Shown here: positions 9,301 through 14,304 of the stretch, piece by piece
How positions within the stretch are numbered: the first letter of the stretch is position 1
How the letters are laid out: every line of letters starts with the position of its first letter
Assembly: GCA_964384025.1 (NCBI GenBank)
Contig: CAYLJJ010000105.1
Location: 1-20,469 of the forward strand
DNA length: 20,469 nt
Source: CAYLJJ01 sp964384025
GTDB taxonomy: Bacteria; Myxococcota_A; Bradymonadia; UBA7976; UBA1532
Direction: 5' to 3'
Program-made: the position numbers and the translations under genes
The notes under the pieces: model-generated
Seen by the model: only the letters and a program-made list of their open reading frames with translations
What the model was told of the DNA's origin: nothing
Database searches by the model: none

Positions 9301-9583
9301 TCATTCCTGCAGTCATGGAACCAATATTGAGTTCGCACGATCCATCGTCGGTCAACATCACTGCGGACTCGGAGATCAAGGCACCAGTTGCATCGAACGC
9401 GGCGAGAGCACCTGGCTCGACACCGCCTGGCGCCTCCGTCCGGTTATCCACACCGTATATGAGCTGTGAGACTTGACGACCCGTGGAGGGATCACCTGGC
9501 ACGCCAGAGGAACAGGCTCCGATGATCAGCGCCGATAGTATAACCCAAGCCCACAGTCCGCTAGAGATCCGTTCGGCCTTCAT
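350..9583 (-). CDS. Giant modular secreted protein: trypsin-like protease, M23-like peptidase, beta-helix repeats, disulfide repeats, MYXO-CTERM-like tail
   Basis: This 3077-residue protein starts with a lipoprotein-like signal peptide (IGAC, Cys24). A trypsin-like domain follows at about 105-310: TAGHC with His128, Asp175 in TDYALIRL, and Ser244 in GNSGSP. An M23/LytM-like domain spans about 325-452, with HLGED (His333, Asp337), YGHL (His395) and HLHL (His444, His446), so both enzymes look intact. Then come a Cys-containing linker, Ig-like segments (about 730-960), a CGSDGCGGSCGTC module, five beta-helix-type repeats (about 1143-1947), assorted Cys modules, 20 disulfide repeats (about 2264-2938), an acidic stalk and a hydrophobic/Arg tail. 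The ATG at 9583 has GGGAGG six bases upstream. It probably works outside the cell as a surface-anchored protease or adhesin; the substrate is unknown. No gene is co-transcribed with it here. The domain calls are by motif reading; the overall role is inference. Confidence 0.9.
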   Translation of the reverse strand: MKAERISSGLWAWVILSALIIGACSSGVPGDPSTGRQVSQLIYGVDNRTEAPGGVEPGALAAFDATGALISESAVMLTDDGSCELNIGSMTAGMKYRLCNDVAFRDQPVLAFCSGVLVARDVVATAGHCFDTRRCIDTAFVFGFTVEGESVRTEYSADDVYRCSAVLESGAGETDYALIRLDRPVRHHPIASTRRHGALAVSTPLTMFGHPLGLPMKRTGGASVRDISSATQFRADLDAFEGNSGSPVYSDLWTLEGVLVAGNPDHLLDSQRDCYADNICPGTGCAGTSEAWETVTRSSIVSHLVVQSGAPGWAISQFVSGSYAGRTFYAPGHLGEDHAAEPGTPVVAIADGWVVPSPISGAHCNYGIVVVIEHELPPDIAAEEGYTHAVSVYGHLSNRAGLEPVLSGYVRRGDVIGYVAHSGGSPPAGARCVDDDENGDGGPHLHLGLRFGPAAQDASGALAWKYFGYVGNGESRREDGGLWDSMQSFTLRHCAHAIGAGAESADAIRAFIAGDSRSRTSDTSLGCPMDAGTFFDGSMDEIHDWDGVAVQNFWQPNENRRFSGSAGDTALVASAATSNSAFLIRSGFWAVYKCLGGGPPSLLSGPDLLGAPRSEEEVCGADFNPGCPFGLFTTDCNEGVTRQLFERGYLDYGCPQLDTDGNGYGDSADERCLECAADPDSHSDCDEVGPKVHVHLCSHSDELALRGRLGAIEACADGLVGVVANPPQATGGVVAPAINGPATALLGSTLDLYLSGLTLNGGYILEAEVSTGGSTIEVETGTATGAGTAFPSVRLDAPFTFGEYRFVVQDLTTGQSSANFIVRVSDAAVRVSPSANPNLLTNCLDEGGSGFPPGSEITLVFEDPRAGATARDNVVVADPNGEFEWWFGLGAGCDAAAQGRATAYIDRVDPGGVGFSGRPARYWAEYWGGGQQTTPVVEYTLSVGGNCIPACGAAECGSDGCGGSCGTCSGTDVCGGSACAALGSSPTVVCGELAGDEHWTLADSPVRVNCDVTVTGSLTIDPGVVVAFAGSDDSIVVSDGGELDVGSLGGNDVVFQSATNATAGAWGSVQIYASAGAVTIENAMFRHGGNADEGGAPLYFNPRVATPPVFRGLLFEGNTINGIILPSGTYSTDAHIPTSNAAYWLPNDLTISEAATLTIDAGVVIKMGFQYADIRVGGRLVANGTGTAPVVFTSAKDDARSGDTNADGATAPRQQNWGGIYFANNTTLPNSELHNVVVAYGGEDDTYYPGTDNPTFGYPILIHPYENPVFDNVQFVANRVNTQALIAGTRSSDVHLDIIGTPYWIPNDITIAEASTWTIDAGVVLKMGYGYSDWTVRGRLVANGTPSQPVVFTSSTDDDRGGDSNQDGNTAPGPQGWGGIYIAPESLLAPSELHHVIVAYGGQDDTDYGANPDNATCGYPIRLHGYANPVFDDVRFESNRIDGQGLVTGTYSSNVHLDLTGYPYWVASDITIGDASTWTIDAGVVLKMGYGYADWRVQGRLVTNGTPARPVVFTSRYDDARGGDTNTDGATSPGPQNWGGIYFSENTTLPRSELHNTIIAYAGQDDTDYGANPDNATCGYPILVHGYADPWFEGVVFESNRIDTQGLVTGEYSRDVHLDLAGYPYYVASDLTIADGGTWTINPGVVLKFAYSHADLIVNGRLLANGEPDALVVFTSSRDDARGGDSNTDGATAPGSSNWGGVYFAAEGLLPSSELHNTVVAYAGRSGWDYNASPDNYARGYPIEIHPYANPVFSNVSLESNRYDAVRLRPGSFSSNATLDMTEWPYWIDNDITIGSAATWTVVPGASFKFGYTYADIDVRGRLLAEGTPDAPIVFTSRRDDSIVGDSNRDGATAPQPADWGGIYFASGSLLAESKISNAVIAYGGQGGIDWNSSPDNPTYNYALRVAAETGLRLEGVTFVDNDDAVRVQGNGVVDLGGGPYGSTGGNRFFGHFGVDDSWALANITDRDVFAYFNDWDRQRSTAAIESMLYDDTDDAAYGEVLWDYYVCGDGTRTGSETCDGADLGGVGCGDVGFDGGELMCAADCSLFITTACTTCGDLAVEGVEVCDATNLAGRTCEDFGFDDGTLLCAADCAEFAMGGCYLCGDGTCNATTENTTNCYEDCGSRCGDGALNGEELCEVGYVHSTCADEGFDGGTLGCGPMCDAYNTRNCTRCGDGTCEGDESSLTCFEDCGGTCNDGVCQADESAVSCPGDCPAVCGDGDVTHDEDCDGAVGVEVTCQALAFAGGTLVCSGCAFDTSACWYCGDSTVNPGEECDEGPLNSDIEADACRTDCNAPACGDGVVDDGEECDAGKNNDDVEADACRTDCTSPTCGDGVIDDGEECDDGEDNHDFLTDACRTNCEFAWCGDGVIDTGEQCDNADGNSDELSDACRTACRFPLCGDGVVDSGEVCDLGLVNSDVAADVCRTTCELPVCGDGVADTGEGCDDGILNSDVLSGACRTDCRPASCGDGIIDHGEGCDDGVLNDNLAPDACREACEPAHCGDGVRDTGEQCDQGDGNSDNAANTCRTSCALPSCGDGIIDSGETCDDGSANDDAVPGACRTDCSVARCGDGVRDPGEACDDGPDNSDTRPGTCRLDCSSGVCGDGRLDSGEECDDGEANSDIAADACRTSCRFTACGDGVIDADETCDNGAANSDMIADACRTSCQPAACGDGVVDAGEACDDGDTNSYAVDACRPGCIAPACGDGAQDSMEECDDGELNSNIDADACRIDCVAATCGDGILDSAEDCDAGELNSDREPDTCREDCVEAACGDGVIDSGESCDDGDDNSGLDPGACRTDCALPTCGDGIIDPGEVCDNASANSDVRPDACRTTCVLSWCGDDVRDSSEACDDGVSNSDIDSDACRLDCGLPFCGDGVVDSNEECDDGRDNSSARPDACRDDCRAPRCGDGVVDGAEECDRGASNGGSSPGDCISTCTVVPGPSVDAGDDFGWNDVGDSGGPTDAGSVSETGDANDILDSTDDATGNIDSTSDAEVDNGDVWVDGASGADISEFDTAEDSGGPSLVDADGGDGRGAGRHDGCSASPGRIDYAHWLLGLLALACLHRVWGRTRSRGG
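353..457 (-). other. MYXO-CTERM-like C-terminal sorting tail (last 35 codons of the giant gene)
   Basis: The protein ends in Cys3043 followed by Ser-Ala-Ser-Pro, a hydrophobic segment (HWLLGLLALACL) and an Arg-rich end. It is preceded by an acidic Asp/Gly/Ser-rich stalk. This is the architecture of MYXO-CTERM, the tripartite Cys-TM-Arg signal of myxobacterial surface proteins, thought to be processed by myxosortases. The match is by architecture and not by a profile score. The Trp and His within the tail are slightly unusual. Confidence 0.65.
770..2794 (-). repeat. Twenty tandem 34-codon disulfide repeats (about 102 bp each)
   Basis: Within the giant gene I count 20 consecutive units of the pattern CGDGxxDxGExCDxGxxN, then S/D-D, DACRxxC and a short linker. 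Four cysteines per unit are invariant. This is the CGDG/DUF4215-type myxobacterial disulfide repeat (TIGR02232-like). Unit 13 is one residue shorter (NSYAVDACR). The last unit has a degraded second half (NGGSSPGDC). Units differ from each other in sequence, so this is an old protein repeat array and not recent slippage. Other Cys modules (CGDGTCxxxE..C..DC) precede it at about 2800-3570. Confidence 0.9.
3745..6157 (-). repeat. Five tandem 161-codon beta-helix-type repeats (about 483 bp each)
   Basis: Units begin at 6157, 5677, 5194, 4711 and 4228, giving periods of 480, 483, 483 and 483 bp. Each starts with YW/YY plus a D-(I/L)-TI strand. It continues with WTIDAGVVLKMGY, GRLxANGT, PVVFTS and a GDxNxDG loop, then WGGIYF, SELHN, VIAYGGQDD and NPVF..V.FESNR. 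The short alternating hydrophobic strands with Gly/Asn turns suggest a right-handed parallel beta-helix. The GDxNxDG loop resembles a calcium-binding loop of dockerin or thrombospondin type 3. The fifth copy has diverged at its end. Confidence 0.85.
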
Positions 9584-9588
9584 GATTG

Positions 9589-9594
9589 CCTCCC
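9589..9594 (-). promoter_or_regulatory. Ribosome binding site of the giant gene
   Basis: The minus strand reads GGGAGG at this position, six bases before the ATG at 9583. It supports that start, which is also the one that gives a proper signal peptide. Confidence 0.7.
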
Positions 9595-9641
9595 TCGCTC
9601 AACCTTAGCTGAAGTGGTCCCGATTTTGTAGACAGTCGGCT

Positions 9642-9766
9642 TATCAATAGTCCGGTCATTCTCAGGCGGCTATGAGGCCGTGGTCTATAAGCGCGGGCAG
9701 GTGTGGCTGAATTAATGGATCGGTTGGCTCAATATCAATACTCCGGCCATTCTCAGGTCGCCATGA
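9642..9766. repeat. Imperfect 34-bp direct repeat, two copies 91 bp apart
   Basis: The block TATCAATA-(G/C)-TCCGG-(T/C)-CATTCTCAGG followed by a near-identical TATGA/CATGA occurs at 9642-9675 and again at 9733-9766, with about five differences. The second copy ends four bases before element 1. On the minus strand the same region reads as an open stretch ending PALIDHGLIAA-stop. That could be the last codons of a lost gene, but I cannot identify it. The spacing of 91 bp is not a multiple of three, which argues against a coding repeat. Confidence 0.6.
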
Positions 9767-9770
9767 CCCA

Positions 9771-9791
9771 GTCCTGTAAAGAACAGGATCG
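9771..9791 (+). repeat. Left terminal inverted repeat of element 1 (degraded)
   Basis: It starts GTCCTGTA and ends AGGATCG like the other ends of the family, but is one base shorter and has substitutions in the central A-rich part. Confidence 0.55.
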
Positions 9792-9929
9792 TGTATAAAT
9801 TCGCAGTGATTTTCAGCTATTACAATCTCGACATCTAACGATGATTCAGCCCATCTTGAGGGGCCAGAAGTGCTGTTCCCGAGCCCTTCCCCCTTATATC
9901 TCGCAGGCCACAAGCCGATCCTTCCCTCT

Positions 9930-10325
9930 ATGAGCCACTCGCTCCCACCAGCCCTCAAACTCCTCCTCATCTCTCTCGCCGCCTGGGTCAACCGCCAGCA
10001 GCGGGATGTCATCGAGTACCTCCTTGAGGAGAACCGCGTCCTCCGCCAGCAGTTGGGCAACCGACGCCTCCGCCTGAGCAATGATCAGCGTCGTCGTCTC
10101 GCTGTCAAAGGCAAGGTCCTGGGCCGCAAGATCCTCGAAGAGGTCGCTGGCATCGTCACTCCCGAGACCATCCTGCGCTGGTACCAGCGCTTGGTGGCCA
10201 AGAAGTACGACGGCTCTAGGGGCCGCAGAGTTGGGCATCCCAGGATCAAGCACCTTGGAGGTCCAGTGCAGTGCCGGGAGCGTCTGGGAGGAGTGCTGAA
10301 GTTCTACCATCGTGAGGCCGCCTGA
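9930..10325 (+). pseudogene. Internally deleted transposase (HTH part joined to C-terminal tail), copy 1
   Basis: The 131 residues begin MSHSLPPALKLLL and run through a leucine/arginine-rich helical region (EENRVLRQQLG, about 30-40). A helix-turn-helix-like section follows (ILEEVAGIVTPETILRWYQ, about 68-86), then KYDGS. Full-length relatives that I recall continue for roughly 250 more residues with a DDE rve catalytic core. Here the sequence jumps at about residue 98-107 to the typical tail (CRERLGGVLKFYHREAA-stop). The reading frame is preserved across the junction. Compared with copy 2, about 15 of 130 residues differ. There is no evident ribosome binding site. It is dead as a transposase. 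It could still be a DNA-binding regulator, but that is speculation. Confidence 0.7.
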
Positions 10326-10491
10326 GAACTCCCAGGCTCAGGCACATCACCACGCAACAGAGCTGAGGCCTTGAGGCTGAGTTGACTGGCTGTGTCCAGA
10401 ACCTTCAATGCACGTCCCCAGGCTCTAAGCTCCGGCCGAAAAAACGGCGTCATCGATGGCCGAAGCCCTCAAAACCACTCAGCTTTCTCCC

Positions 10492-10513
10492 CGATCCTAT
10501 TTTTGTACAAGAC
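10492..10513 (-). repeat. Right terminal inverted repeat of element 1
   Basis: It reads CGATCCTATTTTTG then TACAAGAC. It matches the right end of element 2 except for one base and is the inverse of the family's left end. Confidence 0.7.
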
Positions 10514-10588
10514 GGGGACAACGAGTCCGACGAGAACGTCATCGAGTCCGTGACGCTCATCTTCGACTTCTTCGAACTCGTGCAGTAG
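10514..10588 (+). pseudogene. Possible 3-prime remnant of an ORF cut by element 1
   Basis: After the right end of element 1 an open frame of about 24 codons reads GDNESDENVIES and then VTLIFDFFELVQ before a TAG. It is acidic then hydrophobic, like a genuine protein C-terminus. It stops just short of the convergent HNH gene. No matching 5-prime part is recognisable on the far side of element 1. It may be a chance frame. Confidence 0.3.
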
Positions 10589-10589
10589 C

Positions 10590-12431
10590 TCAAGCTGCAC
10601 CCGGATCCTCGGTGGAATTCGCCTCGTCCCTCATGAATCGCTCAAAGCTCACGATGCACAGGTCAGCGGTCATTTCCACCATCAGGCCTTCACCTGGAAG
10701 GACGTCACGGAGAGCTGCCACGACGTCGTCCAGTGGCTCGACAAGCCGAGGATGAACCAACGAAACAAGCCACGGTCCAGGGTTGAGGTCGACACCGAAG
10801 AGCCGAATCAGCGCATGGACAGACGCCCGGAGGCCTTGCGGCGATCTGCCCTCGCCGAACTCATCATGCAGGTACTCCACCGACAGCGAATTCAGGGGGA
10901 CAGAATAGGTTGGTTGCGGCGTGTCCTCGAACTCTCCGATTTCTACCGCGGTAGACAAGAACGCGACTGTCCGGACGTCGCTGGGTCTGATCTGCTCAGG
11001 GAAGTGAAGCCTGCCGGGAAACGCGGTCTCGATGATCTGCAACCGGTCGTACAAACTTCGAAGGTCCTTGAGCTCCCGAGCATCTTCGTCAGTCAACGCG
11101 GGCGCCCTGTACTCCGAATAGAGTACTGGCGCATGATCGCTACGGTCTCGCGCTTCGAGCGTCGCACCGAACCGGAGGGCGTACTCCAGCGAGAACGCCT
11201 CAGCTGCAAAGGGTATCGATGCTCCATTTTTGCTCGGCACGTCAAAGGCTAGGTCGCCGCCGCTCCCCAACGGGAAGTCCAGCGTCCAGGCAACACGATC
11301 GCCACGCAGCTTCACAACGACCTTGTCGTCCGGAGCACGCTCGAGTCCGATCGTCCCTGGCGCCTGGAACAGCACAAGGCCGCCATGATCGGCGATGACC
11401 ACCTCAACCTGTTCGCGAACGCTGGCCTCGGCCTCGAAGATGGATTCTGGCAGGTCGGTGGTGGACACCTCGGACGGAACCGCCTGTTCGACTTGCACAC
11501 GGTTCTCCTCAATAACCTCCAAGTCCTCGAGAGCCGTCTTGCTCCGGTACCGGAAGGTGATGCTCTCTTCCGGTTCTTGGAGCACGCCGTCGGAAAGCAC
11601 ATCGACTCTCTTCGCGGACGGGATGTGAGGGGGATACGGAGAGAAGCCAGGGAATGGCGGTACTGGGAGTTCGGGATGCTGGAGGGATGGTCCGGGAAAG
11701 GGGAAGATCAAGTCCACGGAGCTGTATGAGAGGTGGACGACGAAGGGCGCAACGCTGATGTCGTCCCCAATCCGGCGGTAGACGCGAAGCCTCACCAGAC
11801 GACGCCCAGGTCCCGGAACGAACGCCCTGATGAAGTATGGTTTATACTGGGCTTCGTCTCGAAGCCAGCGAGCGACATGACTGCACTTGGCGTGGTCGGC
11901 CTCGTCCAGCACGAATAGTCCCAGCCGGCACAGTGCCTTCGCAGCCTTCATTGGGCTGTACGGCTGTCCCTTCGCGGTCAGCAGAACCGTGTTGTTGCCG
12001 ATGTCCTCCATCTTCACCGAGTCGTCGGCCGCCTCGATCTCGACACGAACGCGGTTGTCGTCTGGTGTGGAGGAGACACTAGACTTGCTGTCGGGAGCCC
12101 TCTTGTACTTCACGCCACCCTTGCGCTTGCGGATGCGAGCGACAGCTCGCGTCAGGAACAGGTACTTCGCGAGGTGATCCTCCAGGTCGCTGCCCCACGG
12201 GTCGTTGCACTCGCTGCACTCCTCCAACGAGTACAAGCGACGATTGCCGAGACCGGCTGGGATGATGTGGGAATCCCCCCTAAAGACCGGGTTCTCTCGG
12301 TCGCAGAAACGGCACCAGCGCTTCTCGCGGTTCCCGAGCTTTGTCTTCTTGGGGAACGAGTCCTTCTCGAAGGCGTACGAGAAGACGACTTCGAAGACAT
12401 CGCTGAATAGAGGATGGCTATCCTCGGTCAT
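10590..12431 (-). CDS. HNH_5-type endonuclease domain protein
   Basis: The 613-residue protein has an N-terminal treble-clef HNH module: CRFC (Cys40, Cys43), SHIIPAGLGN (His55), ECSECN (Cys72, Cys75, Asn76) and then GSDLEDHLAKYL. This spacing fits the HNH_5 family found in nucleases and defence genes. Residues from about 100 to 613 match nothing I recognise; they hold mixed strands and a proline-rich segment (PFPGPSLQHPELPVPPFPG). It is probably a soluble DNA-cutting or DNA-binding protein; activity is inferred from the motif. The ATG at 12431 has AGGAGG six bases upstream, which favours it over an in-frame TTG at 12437. The gene lies between two transposable elements. Its nearest same-strand neighbour is higA, with element 2 between them. 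The stop codon faces a small hairpin (GTGCAG/CTGCAC). Confidence 0.8.
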   Translation of the reverse strand: MTEDSHPLFSDVFEVVFSYAFEKDSFPKKTKLGNREKRWCRFCDRENPVFRGDSHIIPAGLGNRRLYSLEECSECNDPWGSDLEDHLAKYLFLTRAVARIRKRKGGVKYKRAPDSKSSVSSTPDDNRVRVEIEAADDSVKMEDIGNNTVLLTAKGQPYSPMKAAKALCRLGLFVLDEADHAKCSHVARWLRDEAQYKPYFIRAFVPGPGRRLVRLRVYRRIGDDISVAPFVVHLSYSSVDLIFPFPGPSLQHPELPVPPFPGFSPYPPHIPSAKRVDVLSDGVLQEPEESITFRYRSKTALEDLEVIEENRVQVEQAVPSEVSTTDLPESIFEAEASVREQVEVVIADHGGLVLFQAPGTIGLERAPDDKVVVKLRGDRVAWTLDFPLGSGGDLAFDVPSKNGASIPFAAEAFSLEYALRFGATLEARDRSDHAPVLYSEYRAPALTDEDARELKDLRSLYDRLQIIETAFPGRLHFPEQIRPSDVRTVAFLSTAVEIGEFEDTPQPTYSVPLNSLSVEYLHDEFGEGRSPQGLRASVHALIRLFGVDLNPGPWLVSLVHPRLVEPLDDVVAALRDVLPGEGLMVEMTADLCIVSFERFMRDEANSTEDPGAA

Positions 12432-12437
12432 CGGCAA

Positions 12438-12443
12438 CCTCCT
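12438..12443 (-). promoter_or_regulatory. Perfect AGGAGG ribosome binding site of the HNH gene
   Basis: AGGAGG on the minus strand lies six bases before the ATG at 12431 and fixes the start. Only about 17 bp separate it from the terminal repeat of element 2, so there is no room for a complete host promoter between them. Confidence 0.75.
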
Positions 12444-12460
12444 GGCGCAGAGCCGTTTCC

Positions 12461-12482
12461 GTCCTGCACAAAAATAGGATCG
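12461..12482 (+). repeat. Left terminal inverted repeat of element 2
   Basis: It reads GTCCTGCACAAAAATAGG then ATCG. It is the inverse of 13183-13204 with a single mismatch (C versus T at position 7). The two bases outside it (CC) also pair with GG beyond the right end, so the repeat may be 24 bp. Confidence 0.85.
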
Positions 12483-12619
12483 CGCGGAAATCCGCAGTGA
12501 TTTTCGGCTATTACAATCTCGACATCTGGTGATGATTCAGCCCATCCTGAAAGGTCAAAAGCGCTGCTCATGAGCCCTCCTCCTTATGCTCCAACGGTCA
12601 CAGGCCGATCCTTCCCTCT

Positions 12620-13015
12620 ATGAGCACCTCGCTCCCACCAGCCCTCAAGCTCATCCTTATCTCCCTCGCCGCCTGGGTCAACCGCCAGCAGCGTGATGTC
12701 ATCGAGGACCTTCTCGAGGAGAACCGCGTCCTCCGCCAGCAGTTGGGCAACCGACGCCTCCGTCTAAGTGATGATCAGCGCCGTCGCCTCGCCATCAAGG
12801 GCAAGCTCCTGGGTCGCAAGGTCCTCGAAGAAGTCGCTGGCATCGTCACTCTCGAGACCATCCTGCGCTGGTATCGGTGCCTGATCGCCAGGAAGTATGA
12901 CGGCTCCAGGGGCCGCAGAGTTGGGCATCCCAGGATCAAGCACCTCGAAGGTCCAGCGCAGTGCCGAGAGCGCCTGGAAGGTGTGCTGAAGTTCTACCAT
13001 CGTGAGGCTGCCTGA
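12620..13015 (+). pseudogene. Internally deleted transposase (HTH part joined to C-terminal tail), copy 2
   Basis: Like copy 1 this ORF has 131 codons, starts MSTSLPPALKLIL and ends KFYHREAA-stop. The two have an identical junction (KYDGSRGRRVGHPRIKHL). Differences from copy 1 include Tyr-to-Asp at about 29, Pro-to-Leu in the HTH region and two Gly-to-Glu changes near the end. Many base changes appear to be at third codon positions, though I have only compared by eye. The catalytic DDE core is absent, so it cannot transpose by itself. Confidence 0.7.
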
Positions 13016-13182
13016 TAACTCCCAAGTTCGGGTGTATCACCACACAGTGGAGTTGAAACCTCAAGGCTGAGTTGGACGGCTGTGCTCAGATCCTTCAAGG
13101 TGCGCTCCCCAGGCTTCAAATCTCGGCCTGGAATTTCAAATCAGCACCGCTCGAAGACCTCAAAACCGCTCAGTTTTTCCCC

Positions 13183-13204
13183 CGATCCTATTTTTGTACA
13201 GGAC
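13183..13204 (-). repeat. Right terminal inverted repeat of element 2
   Basis: It reads CGATCCTATTTTTG then TACAGGAC and pairs with 12461-12482 with one mismatch. It ends about five bases before the stop codon of higA on the opposite strand. Confidence 0.85.
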
Positions 13205-13209
13205 GGGCT

Positions 13210-14304
13210 TTAGCCGGTGTGTTGTTCAGTTGCCCACTGAAATCGCAACTTGAGAGCATTAAAATTTTTATATGGAAGCCGACCATCATGTTGAAGGCGC
13301 CCCACCACAATTCCTGGTGATATTCCCTCTGAAACTGCAAACTGAAAGATTTCCTCTTTCGAGATACACCCACATAATCCGATCCTATTATATGCCGTCA
13401 GATGAGGGATCAATGTCTTTTGTGCAAACTCATCAGCTTCTTGCTCTTGTTCTGGAGAGAGCCCCTCCAACCCTTCAATAAAGCGGATCTTTTTGCTGTG
13501 CTTGAGCAGGTGACCAACCTCATGAAAGAAAGAAAACCAGAGATGATCATCCGTCTTGTATCGTAGGCTCAATGCAATTACGGCGCGATTTGCCTCTGGA
13601 AACCATGTAGCACCTGAAACTGAACACTTGGGTGGCGCAGGAACAAAGACTACAGCAACTCCTACGGCGTTACAGATTGCTTGGAGTTTGGGGATAAATA
13701 CATGTGGATTTGATTCTACAGTGATTTTACGCAGTTCGGGTACTGCCATTCGCAGTTTTCTCTTATTAAAGGGGGCTACACGCTGCTTTTGTGCCTCAAG
13801 TTCTGTCTTGCGCAGCCACGCAGCCACTGCTCCAATCTGCATGGCATACTTGGGGGAAGCCCGAAAAGCAGGTGCATAGATTTCATTTTGCGTTCTCCAG
13901 GCTTCGACGCTTGCGGTGCCAAAGTAGCGCAGCGCAGTGAGTACCTGTTGTCCCTTATGGCTCACCTCCTCAATCCACCCTTGGTTAATCATCCACCGCA
14001 AGGGGAGTTCCCTGAGCCAGTCTTTTTGCAGTGCAGCCTCATTAAGCGCAGCACAACGGGCGAGAGCTTCTCGGTACTGAATCTCGCGCTGGCTCCAAAA
14101 GGAGGCAGGCTCGCCGAGTACTGTCTCCAACTTGATCGCGGTTTCGGCAGTGATGGCCTTCTTGCCCTTGATCAGTTCATTAATGTGCTTCTTGCTGAAT
14201 CCGATACGCTTGGCAAACTCCACCTGTGTCATGCCCAACTCGTCAAGTGCGTCCTCAATGGTGTCTCCGGGAGGAGAGACCCAGTCGGGGGTGAACTCAG
14301 TCAT
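13210..14304 (-). CDS. higA: HigA-type antitoxin: XRE HTH fused to ImmA/IrrE-like metallopeptidase
   Basis: This 364-residue protein has an N-terminal HTH (about 16-66: DALDELGMTQVEFAKRIGFS, then HINELIKGKKAIT), typical of HigA/XRE antitoxins. The C-terminal half carries a zinc peptidase motif, HEVGH (261-265), followed by EQEADEFA with a likely third ligand near Glu289, as in ImmA/IrrE proteins. The expected role is to bind and neutralise HigB and repress the operon. The peptidase part may cleave a regulator, as ImmA does, but no target is visible. I chose the ATG at 14304, which overlaps the end of the higB frame by eight bases; an ATG 12 bases earlier (14316) is possible. The base composition is visibly more AT-rich than the drm genes, which suggests separate acquisition. 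The stop lies five bases from element 2. Confidence 0.85.
   Translation of the reverse strand: MTEFTPDWVSPPGDTIEDALDELGMTQVEFAKRIGFSKKHINELIKGKKAITAETAIKLETVLGEPASFWSQREIQYREALARCAALNEAALQKDWLRELPLRWMINQGWIEEVSHKGQQVLTALRYFGTASVEAWRTQNEIYAPAFRASPKYAMQIGAVAAWLRKTELEAQKQRVAPFNKRKLRMAVPELRKITVESNPHVFIPKLQAICNAVGVAVVFVPAPPKCSVSGATWFPEANRAVIALSLRYKTDDHLWFSFFHEVGHLLKHSKKIRFIEGLEGLSPEQEQEADEFAQKTLIPHLTAYNRIGLCGCISKEEIFQFAVSEGISPGIVVGRLQHDGRLPYKNFNALKLRFQWATEQHTG

Larger units (their letters stand above)
9771..10513 (+). mobile_element. Element 1: non-autonomous deletion derivative of a transposon
   Basis: This 743-bp unit is closely similar along its whole length to element 2 (12461-13204). It has a decayed left terminal repeat and a good right terminal repeat. 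It holds one ORF (9930-10325) in which the N-terminus of an rve/integrase-core transposase is joined directly to its last residues. About 140 bp on the left and 165 bp on the right are non-coding but conserved between copies. It has no catalytic core, so it would need a full-length relative to move it. I could not identify a clear target-site duplication. Confidence 0.75.
12461..13204 (+). mobile_element. Element 2: non-autonomous deletion derivative of a transposon
   Basis: This 744-bp unit has near-perfect 22-bp terminal inverted repeats and one ORF (12620-13015) with the same internal deletion as in element 1. It fits almost exactly between the stop codon of higA (13210) and the ribosome binding site of the HNH gene. 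Its sharp ends suggest that it inserted more recently than element 1, whose left end has decayed. I see no clear flanking target duplication, perhaps because it is very short. Confidence 0.8.

Noticed and set aside
10580..10600. GTGCAG/CTGCAC hairpin at the HNH stop as a terminator
   Set aside because: The six-pair stem with a nine-base loop has no T run; too weak to call.
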